From assembly GCA_037176905.1 (NCBI GenBank), contig JBBBWG010005903.1, positions 3,857-27,382 of the forward strand: a stretch of DNA of 23,526 nt, in the 5' to 3' direction. The position numbers and the translations under genes are program-made. Numbering within the stretch: the stretch's first letter is position 1; each line of letters opens with the position of its first letter. The DNA is from Azolla pinnata. Lineage: Eukaryota; Streptophyta; Polypodiopsida; Salviniales; Salviniaceae. Below are positions 1 through 8,017 of the stretch, piece by piece. The notes below the pieces were generated by a model that worked only from the letters and a program-made list of their open reading frames with translations, had not been told where the DNA came from and made no database searches.

Positions 1-137
1 TGCTGCCATTATACTATCTGGTGGAATTTGCCTTGCATTCATTTTTCATATCTGAAATATAACGAGCTGCATCACGACATTTTCTCCGCCGCCGCAACAC
101 ATCGATTCTGGAATTACATACAAGTGCAGGGAAGAAT

Positions 138-2247
138 ATGGTGCAAACATCTCAAAGAAAACTCATTCTACCATCGTTGCAGATCACTGATTCGCAATCA
201 GATATGCTTCAAGGTATCGCAATACTGCTGCTTTTTCCTTCTTTGATATTGATCATCGACCCGCTAACTATGCACGACCTTCTCACGATTGTGATTAATC
301 AGTAAACCTGTGCATGTGCGCCCTTCATTAACCTCTTGAATCATATAATTTCATCACATTCTGCATGACATGTCTGGTACTGATTAGCCATTCCATATTG
401 TAGCTATGGTCATGCAGCTGGGTACTTGAAACCGTCCTTTTTTGTATGTGGTTTTCAGCTTGTTTTCTTCAAAAATCCATGCAGAAACTGATACTGATAG
501 GGAAAATATGGCCATCTTTTGTCTATGATCATAGCAGAAACATATAGCATATATACAGATCCTGATGAGTCCTCTGGATCCGAGCTAGTGTTAACCCCCA
601 ACTTCTGCAAAAAACACGGTTTGCAACCTCTCCACGTACACCATGAGAATGAGCCTTCATCCAAGAAGAAGCAGGCATCAAAGAGACGCCTTACCTTGCA
701 TCAGAAAAGAACTCTCGAGCGCAGTTATTGTATTGATAACAAGTTAGAACCAGCCCAGAAGAATAAACTGGCACTTGAGCTTGGCCTTCAACCCAGGCAG
801 ATCGCCATATGGTATCAAAATCGCCGAGCTCGAAGCAAAGCGAAGAGTATCGAAGGCAAATATGCTGCCCTCAAGCTACAATATCAAGAAGCAATTTCAA
901 AGACCAGAAAACTGGAGGCAGAGGTACATCAATCTAAGCTCCTCTGTATTATCATTTTAGAATCATTTGCAGTGCAATTACTGAAAATTTTCTTATTAGT
1001 TCTTCACCAATGATTCAACAAGGAAAATAAAATTTGTGTAATATCTATATATTACATGGTTGCTCAATCTAAGCTCCTCTGTGTTATCATTTCAGAACCA
1101 TTTGCAGTGCAATTACTGAAAATTTTCTTACTAGTTCTTCACCAATGATTCAACAAGGAAAACAAATGTGTATCTATATATTACATGGTTGCTCAATCTA
1201 AGCTCCTCTGTATTATCATTTTAGAACCATTTGCAGTGCAATTACTGAAAAAATTCCTACTAGTTCTTCACCAATGATTCAACGAGGACAATAAATGTGT
1301 ATCTATATATTACATGGTTGCTCAATCTACTTGTATTCGATGTAATGTTGCTCGATAGATGTGATCACATGCTGGATATAATATATGTCAAATCCAATAC
1401 CAGTATTCATTAATGATTTACTATCATGACTGTGATTTGCAACTGATAAGTTGTTTGCAAAATGTTTAGCTCAACCAATCAATCAGCATAGTATGTATAT
1501 TGCAGTGTACGATTGTGCATATAAAAGATGGAACTAATTGCACTAAGTGATGATCAATTGCAGGTGACTAGTTTAAGGGAGAAACTGCAAGCCAAGGCTA
1601 AGATGCAACCAGACTCAGCAACAGAAACATCTAGAATTGATCATGACTACAGTCTCGTGAATCAAAAGGAGACTCAGACGGCAGCAGAAATATCCGGAAA
1701 TATTGATCATGACTACTGCCTCCTGAATCAAAAGCAGAGCCAAAATGCAGCACCATGTAAACACATTTCTTCATACCCCACAATTAGCAGGATAGTATAC
1801 TCGAGTTATAATACGGATGCTGAAACCATGATGAAAGGTCATGAAACAGAGCTGGAAAGCGCAATCTTGTCCAAAACAGAGCAGAATTATGTCAGTTTTA
1901 ACAACAATATAAGCTTAATGAATATTGGTACAAATCCTGTGCAAGCCAATTGCAAAGGATTAGCCTCTTCATATAACAACCCAATGCAAGAAGGATCAGC
2001 TCAATGTGTGACTGAAGCCCGATTTCACCCACAGTACTCCCTGCACGAACCTTATAATCTATCTAGCCTTATCAATATTGGCCTAAATTCACAATCTCCA
2101 GTTGAAGAGAATGAAGAATACCTCGCCATATCCAGTACAGATCATTTGGATGAGCAGCTGATGATGTTCGATGATCAGTATCCATCGATCATGCAACACG
2201 ATTTTGTCGCCTGCCTCTACTGCAATTTGGCTGCCAGTCAAGCATGA
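138..2247 (+). CDS. Class I HD-Zip homeodomain-leucine zipper transcription factor
   Basis: Exons as read: 138-213, 538-923, 1564-2247, giving about 381 aa. This is a nuclear DNA-binding factor; class I HD-Zips bind pseudopalindromic AAT-type sites as dimers (family knowledge). A basic stretch leads into a homeodomain at about residues 73-130, with W117, N120 and R122 of the recognition helix visible (IWYQNRRAR). A leucine zipper follows directly, with heptads I-L-A-L-L. The intron at 924-1563 interrupts the zipper in phase 0, and joining KLEAE to VTSLREKL restores it. The start at 138 is the first ATG in the window, with A at -3 and G at +4. The acceptor at 532-537 is TAGCAG, so either of two adjacent sites could be used. 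An unspliced start at ATG 525 would give 360 aa but leaves upstream ATGs at 479 and 508. Oddities: F-to-Y after the invariant W, and S where WK usually follows RAR. The C-terminal half is polar and contains a 22-residue duplication. Class is secure; first exon is less so. Confidence 0.86.
929..1330 (+). repeat. Intronic tandem repeat, 129-135 bp unit, about three copies
   Basis: Three near-identical units lie head to tail at 929-1063, 1064-1192 and 1193-1321, each opening with TCAATCTAAGCTCCTCTG. The opening bases of a fourth copy follow at 1322. The first unit starts only five bases after the splice donor at 924. The whole array lies inside the HD-Zip intron. Differences between units are small (for example GTATT against GTGTT), so the amplification looks recent. 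Confidence 0.93.
1636..1767 (+). repeat. In-frame 66-bp duplication in the HD-Zip C-terminal region
   Basis: Two consecutive 66-base units in exon 3, at 1636 and 1702, encode similar 22-residue segments. One begins IDHDYSLVNQK and the other IDHDYCLLNQK. The length is a multiple of three, so the frame is kept. They sit in the polar region after the zipper, which often acts as an activation region in this family. No known domain is seen in the unit. Confidence 0.85.
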
Positions 2248-2945
2248 CAATCCATCACGTAGGTTCATTCATCTTGCAGAATGCCTTGCTGATCTAGTAG
2301 TGCCACTTCATATCCTAACACAAAACATTTGTGTTACTCTTACATCATTTGTCATCCAACTGAAACCGAATCATCTAATGAGACCTCTGAACAGAAGTAA
2401 CGATAAAGAGTTACATAGCCATGCAATTTTTCTGATTTTACCACAGACAAAACCAACGGTGTGCTGATGACTTCAACCCAAACTTACAAAAATAAGCAAT
2501 GACATTGCATTCATATAATCTTGGCAAAGACGACGTATGTAGCAGCATGTCGCAAAATGACAGTTGACAAAAAGACAAGCTAATATAGAAGAAAAGAGAT
2601 CGTTCATGTTGTGAAATTCAACTAGAGTTGCATTGACTAACACTGAAACCCTTGTGGTAAGAACGAGGTTTACTAACATTATAAATCAATCTATGGACTC
2701 AACACATCCATTGCCATGTAAGTTCATCGATAACAATTCAAGATAGCTAAAAACTGCAATTGAGATACTTGGTGGTTTTTGAGAAAGAGCCAAAACAATC
2801 ACTCGTGTGCACAAAACAGTTTTCTGTAATATCCATGGAACACACAAGCAAGATCTTTATTCTTATTTTGTTTTCTGTAATATGGCATTCATAGTGCAGA
2901 GTTATATTTAACCAAAGAAAAAAAGGAAACAAAGGGGACTTTCAT
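2248..2945. other. Intergenic and presumed 3' UTR of the HD-Zip gene
   Basis: Open frames here are short, in conflicting directions, and show no domain, splice pattern or conserved-looking protein. The first few hundred bases are presumably the HD-Zip 3' UTR. I see nothing else to annotate. Confidence 0.5.
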
Positions 2946-2949
2946 CATG

Positions 2950-3265
2950 CACTTCTAATGAATATATACCCCACAAATTTCAACAAGAAACAAATGATCA
3001 TGCCTTTTGGGCTTCAAGAAGAGACCTTCTACATTTCAACAAGAAACAAATGATTATGCCTTTGGGGCTTCAAGAAGAGTCTTTCTTATGATGAATATAC
3101 CCCACAAATTTCAACAAGAAACAAATGATTGTGCCTTTTGGGCTTCAAGAAGTGTCTTTCTTGTAATGAATATCACCAAAACTTCCAAAAACAAACAAAT
3201 GGAACTTCATCATGTGCCTTGGCTTCAAGAAGAACCTCTTGCAATGAACAATATACCCAACAAAA
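2950..3265 (+). repeat. Degenerate intergenic tandem repeat, 56-75 bp unit
   Basis: The core CAACAAGAAACAAATGAT recurs at 2981, 3037 and 3112, each followed by a form of TGCCTTTTGGGCTTCAAGAAG. A more diverged fourth copy starts near 3185 and the flanks hold further decayed pieces. Several copies are joined by TGAATAT-ACCCCACAAATTTC. Spacing is uneven (56, 75, about 73 bases). The 91-codon open frame across it is a product of the repeat and is not called as a gene. Confidence 0.85.
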
Positions 3266-3840
3266 ATTCCAGAGTGCATTAATTTGACTCAAAGTAAAAC
3301 TTATGTAAGAACTTCAATATATTAACCAGATGATGAAATACCAAATTGACATGCTAGTGAATATGAAATCAGTCACCTCCCGACTTCTCGTGACGTCCCT
3401 GAAATTCAATCAAGATCTTATTGTATTTAAGTTTTGACTCCTTTTTCAGCCGATACTCGACTTTGCGGAATCTCTGTGATGTTTTTCCGGTCGTTTGTGC
3501 TCGCTGGGCTTTTTTAGCTTGCCCATTGTCAAGTGATGGATGGGGGGAAATTGCAAGAGCTCCTGGTTCTTTCTTCCTTTAATCAAGGTCTCGATCGATC
3601 GAGCGCAACAGCGAAGTGTCATCAATGATTCGTGCCAATATGGCTCGCGATCTCGGGTGCCGGTCTATTTATTCGAAGGCGTTTCCTTTGCGGAACAGGA
3701 TCCGCGATTCACTTCTTGACCGATGGAGATCTGATAGCAGTAGCGCTCCGTAAAAACAGTCGTTCGATCGTGTAGCAAGAATGGCTCTAAACGAGCAGCA
3801 AAGCGCAACAGATAACGGTCTCAACCAAGATCGCAAGATC
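3266..3840. other. Intergenic region, distal promoter of the PRKCSH-like gene
   Basis: There is no convincing gene. Base composition shifts from AT-rich to CpG-containing after about 3400, as expected near a plant promoter. A 12-bp palindrome TCGATCGATCGA lies near 3592. A 25-codon open frame with a good ATG context starts at 3783 and ends in the telomere-like repeat at 3860; it could be a uORF if transcription starts that far upstream. Confidence 0.45.
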
Positions 3841-3845
3841 GCTAG

Positions 3846-3863
3846 CCCTAAACCCTAAACCCT
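3846..3863 (+). promoter_or_regulatory. Telomere-type heptamers (telo-box) in promoter
   Basis: CCCTAAACCCTAAACCCT is about two and a half copies of the plant telomeric heptamer, lying about 190-210 bases before the ATG at 4056. Short interstitial telomeric motifs (telo-boxes) are common in plant promoters, mostly of growth and translation genes. This short stretch is more likely a promoter element than a chromosome-end relic. Confidence 0.65.
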
Positions 3864-3878
3864 GAACCGGGTTGGCCG

Positions 3879-3995
3879 TTGACCTTTGACCGGAGTCAAC
3901 GGTCAAGGGCTCGTTCGTTGACCGTTGACCATTGACCCGGTCAACTGGGCCCCACGGCAGAAAGAGAACCTTGACTTTTCTTGACTTTCGTTGAC
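3879..3995. promoter_or_regulatory. Dense W-box core cluster (TTGAC) upstream of the PRKCSH-like gene
   Basis: Eleven TTGAC cores fall within 117 bases. Eight are forward (3879, 3886, 3918, 3925, 3932, 3971, 3981, 3991) and three are inverted as GTCAA (3895, 3902, 3940). Spacing is regular: 7 bases within the first groups and 10 bases in the last three. TTGAC followed by C or T is the core bound by WRKY factors (established). The cluster ends about 60 bases before the start codon. Function is inferred from motif density only. Confidence 0.7.
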
Positions 3996-4055
3996 TTCTC
4001 CTCGTCTCCTGCGTTTCTTCACTCTTCCGCCTTCTCTGTCAGCGACGAGAGGGCC

Positions 4056-6371
4056 ATGGCGATCGCTGCTGCTGCTGCTGCTTCGCCATGGCCGCTGCCC
4101 CTTTTCCCCCTCTTTCTACCTTTGCTCGCCGCCCACGCTGCCGCCTCCATCGCGCAGTCGCCGCCTCTCCGCCTGCTCGGCGTCTCTCCTCAAGGTACCA
4201 TCAATCGCCTTGCTCATGCCTCGCCTCTTGTTTCCTTCTCCTTCGATTCTCATCCGGCGTTTGCGTGCGTGCCTTCCTTTTGATCCGTAGACGCCGATTA
4301 CTATCTGAGAAGTGGCTCCTCCATCTCCTGCAAGGATGGGGTCGGGAGCTTCTCCTTGGATCGCCTCAATGATAACTTCTGTGACTGCTTCGACGGAACC
4401 GATGAACCAGGTACCGCACACACATCTATCTCGGCTGTATGTGCACAATGTGTAGAAAGCATGCACTTATGAGAAAACATCCAGGTACCTTTCTATGGCA
4501 TTGTCGATGATAGACCGGTTAGCAAACAATCCTTTCCACAGACATGCACATACACACGCGCGCGCACATGCACACACACATGTCGATGTCGATCTTAATC
4601 GTCTGTATTTAGCACTACTTGTTTATGTAAGACATTTGTTTGTTGAAGAGCCCAGGCACTGCAACGTTTTGAAGCACGTAGCCAGCATCGTCTTTGCAGA
4701 GAAATTCTATAGAAGCATAGTTCTTATGGGTCTCTGCATGCCTATGTCTATTTATGCCTGTGAGAAACATGTACCCAACCAACATCTCTGTCAATAGAAA
4801 CTTCAGTGTTGAAGCAGATTATGCTAGTAGCAGCTGAACATCTAAGTATATGATTCTTATAGTAGCCTATGCAGCTTGACTGGACATCCCCGTCTTCATG
4901 GCATATTTGTAAATTCTTATGTCAAAGCATAGGATGCCCAACTATTGAAGTTTGCAGAAAACCTAGTTTGAGCTGGAAATAAACATTTGATTGGTTGTGC
5001 TTACGTTCAAGTTTTTGTCATTTGCAAACCTTCACATTCTTGTCTTAGGGATCGTACCCCTGTTTAAGTGTAAGAGAGACATTCGATGAGCCAATATATC
5101 TGTATGTGTAGCATGCAGCCAATAGCATCTTATGATCCCTGTACCAGGAACATCAGCATGTCCGAATGGGAGATTCCACTGCAAGAATCAGAAACACTCT
5201 CCTGTCTGGATTTTTTCTTCGAGAGTAAATGATGGGATTTGTGGTAAGCGTTGTTTGTTTGCATTGTCAAACGAACTAATTCTTTGCTTTCGATAAACTA
5301 TCATCATTGAAAGTGTTTTAACTCTACACATAACAAAGGTTGGGTTTAAAGTTAATATTGATAAAGGCTAGATTAATCATTAAAACCACAACACCAAGGC
5401 AGAAAATGCCATCCATTTTGAATCAAGAGTAAGTCTGAAGGTGCAGTTACAGAACATACCGTTCAAACTTTGAGTGTCAAGACATCAATATAATAACCAT
5501 AGACAAATTTCTTGAGCATAAATGTTCGCTATGCAGATGGAACAAATTCAACCGTCTACAGTCTCGATCAGTTTTTCATTCAAAAAGCATAAATCCTTGC
5601 ATGAAATTGAGTAATGTAGGATAACTCAAGCACACCTCTTACCATAATTAAGTACATTAAAGCAGGGGCATTCTTTTGTGGAAAAGAAGAAACTTTAGGT
5701 CAAGGCATGACATCCTAGCATATTATTTTAAAGCATTAATCCCCTATGGGAAATAATCATTTTGAAGGATGGCATTGAAATCAATTTGATGAAAAAATCT
5801 TTATATAAATCAATCTTGAGAGTCTTTTTGGAATTTGTTTTGCTGTATTTGAAATCTATCTCCCAAAATTCTGAATGGATTTATTGGGCTCATTATTAAA
5901 GATTGCTGTGATGGAAGTGATGAGTATGAGAAGGAGATAAACTGCGCAGTTAGCTGTCTGAAGCATGATAATGATGATTATAATGATGCTGGAACAGCAG
6001 CTGTAAAAGAGATTGTACCATTACTATCGCATAGAGATAAGTTCAAAATTGGTTCATGGAAACCTGAAAGAAGCTCATTGACTATTGCAGTTCACAGACT
6101 CAGAGGTTAGCTAATGTTCTCTACCTGTATTTTTTGAGTGCTTAGTTGCTTCATAGAAAAATACAATTAAATTGATGAAATGGAAAAATAGATTCTAGAA
6201 AAAAGAAGAAGATAAAAGCTATTTAAAAGTAATGGTGCTTCTGACTCTTTCTTTGCAGACTTGAAGGTATTGATGGTGTTCGAGATGGGTTTGGTTTTCT
6301 TGCTCCTGTACCAATTCTATAGATGGTCACGTCGTCGAGGTTCTCATTCGAGGAAGAGATTGCCACGATAA
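4056..6371 (+). CDS. Short membrane-anchored glucosidase II beta-like (PRKCSH/GTB1 N-domain) protein
   Basis: Exons as read: 4056-4194, 4291-4410, 5148-5243, 5902-6105, 6259-6371; 223 aa. All junctions keep phase. The ATG sits in GGGCCATGGCG, and residues 1-35 form an alanine- and leucine-rich signal peptide. Residues 40-140 match the N-terminal domain of the ER glucosidase II beta subunit: LLGVSPQD, then two Cys-rich LDL-receptor-A-like modules with acidic loops ([12 protein letters not shown] and [12 protein letters not shown]). Unlike full beta subunits (over 500 aa), there is no long acidic coiled coil or mannose-6-phosphate-receptor-like domain. The last exon instead encodes a transmembrane helix (about 188-209) and a short Arg-rich tail (RRR, RKR). 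I recall a similarly short Arabidopsis paralogue of about 212 aa (At2g42390), so this is probably a plant family and not a truncation. Likely an ER membrane protein; partner and role are unknown. It lacks the catalytic alpha subunit's activity and is not itself a glycosidase. Confidence 0.9.
4549..4583. repeat. CA/CG microsatellite in intron 2 of the PRKCSH-like gene
   Basis: An alternating purine-pyrimidine tract of CACA, CGCG and CACACA runs lies in the intron at 4411-5147. Such tracts are prone to length change and can adopt Z-DNA in vitro. No coding or splicing role is visible. Confidence 0.75.
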
Positions 6372-8017
6372 CGACAACATCCCCAATTAAAACAATTTGC
6401 TTCAAAACTTTGAATTTGTCATTATTTGTGCAGAAAAGTTACTTTGAAGGGCAGAGTATCATCATCATATACAAGAATGTACTGCAAAAGAGTGCTGAAA
6501 TCACCATGACAAGATGAAGATTTGAATTGCTTTAAATGGACAATTGTGCCATTCAAACCCATCTCAAATCACAGATTCATTATGAAGTATTGAAACAGAA
6601 GTTCTCTGATTGATGACGTCTGTAATTTGTATCTTGAAATACAACCAAGCTACATAATGAAGGAATTCATCCCCAGTATGGGGTACAAGGAGGGTTAACC
6701 AAGCTACATAATGTTCTTTTCTGTTTGGTTTAAAGACCATTGATTAAAAGAAAACACATTAATGTGTTGTGGTTTAAGTTATCTCTCATTACCAAATTAT
6801 CTATTAGGAACATTTTGAAAGAACTTTGAAGTAAAACGATGGCGTGACCGTCACAGAAAATTGCTGGTTGCTTGCTAAACATCTAATCAGCCTCCAAGAA
6901 GCCCTTTATCTGTTACCCTATTAATAGCAGAGGGGCTATGCTATTTTCTGTTGTGCCATTCTCTGCTCTATATGAATGACTGAAGAGAGAGAAATTCCAC
7001 TACAAATGGGTGTATAACTGCAAAATGTTATATGCTTAGTCCCATGTGGCAAGGGAATGGAGTTTCAAGAGTAGCCATTCTGATGACAGTGATTGCAGTG
7101 AAGTGCACAGTTTTTGAAAGATTTGTTTGGAAAGTTCATATCATTTGAAATTGAGCTATTCATGTGATACTGGTTTTATGATTACACACTCGTCATGACA
7201 ACACTATTAGACCTTGTGTAATGATGAGAATGAGCATATTGTATGACAACTTTATTGACATATCATCGCAAGTATATCATGTTTACATCGATTAGTCGCC
7301 CAATTAACAACGATTTTTGCTTAAATAACATACACCATCTTAAATAGCATACGCCATCATGCTTAAACTGAGTCATGATCCAATTTTTTCAAGGCCTGCA
7401 CTTAGCAATGATCTCCAGTTTATATTGAATGGTATACACCAAGAAACATCTTTGTGTTGCTACCAATTGAAGGTGATGATGCGATGAACAAATGGTTCCA
7501 ACCATGCTTATAGACTTTCAAAACATAGTAAATCAGTTTGACACTAGCCCAGCAAATAGTTCTTTGCATGATGCTTGCAATATATTCTTGATATTTCACT
7601 GTAAGCTTCTCACCCAGGAGGCAATAGCTGGAAAAGAGTACAAAATATACAGATATGGTCGATAGTATACATACACTCAATTAGTTATGACGTCCAAAAC
7701 CTAAATTGAACCACTAATGCAAGGCTTCAAAAGTGGATTGCACCTTGGTGAACCATATTCCTCAGTCCATATATCATGTGGAATGCTATCTCCTTGACAA
7801 TCAGTTGGTACATGAGGATCCTTTAAGTTCTTTGATCATATCCAAGGGGAGATCTTTTTTTAAACTTGAAGTGATGCTAACTCTCCAAAATCTCTTATGC
7901 ATTCTGCAGCAATGGAGGTTTTACCCACTCCATTGGAGCCATACATCCCATTTTCTGCGCAAAGGCTTGCTTCAGGTTTTCTGGTTCTGCATCGAACATC
8001 AACAAGATCTAAAAATG
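6372..8017. other. Convergent intergenic region between PRKCSH-like and phosphatase-like genes
   Basis: This is 1.65 kb of AT-rich DNA between the 3' ends of two converging genes, so it holds both 3' UTRs. Open frames are short and match nothing I recognise. A small 19-bp tandem duplication (TAAATAACATACACCATCT and a variant) lies at 7322-7359. No RNA gene or transposon end is evident. Confidence 0.5.

Noticed and set aside
3007-3282. 91-codon open frame with repeated FQQETND segments
   Set aside because: The repeat units explain it fully; the period is not a constant multiple of three and no promoter or homologue is apparent.
4116-4466. 116-codon minus-strand frame over PRKCSH-like exons 1 and 2
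   Set aside because: Shadow of the GC-rich coding exons on the plus strand.
7420-7680. Minus-strand frame downstream of the phosphatase-like gene, possible extra exon
   Set aside because: The sequence does not continue the phosphatase fold, and a complete C-terminus with a stop is already present at 8018.
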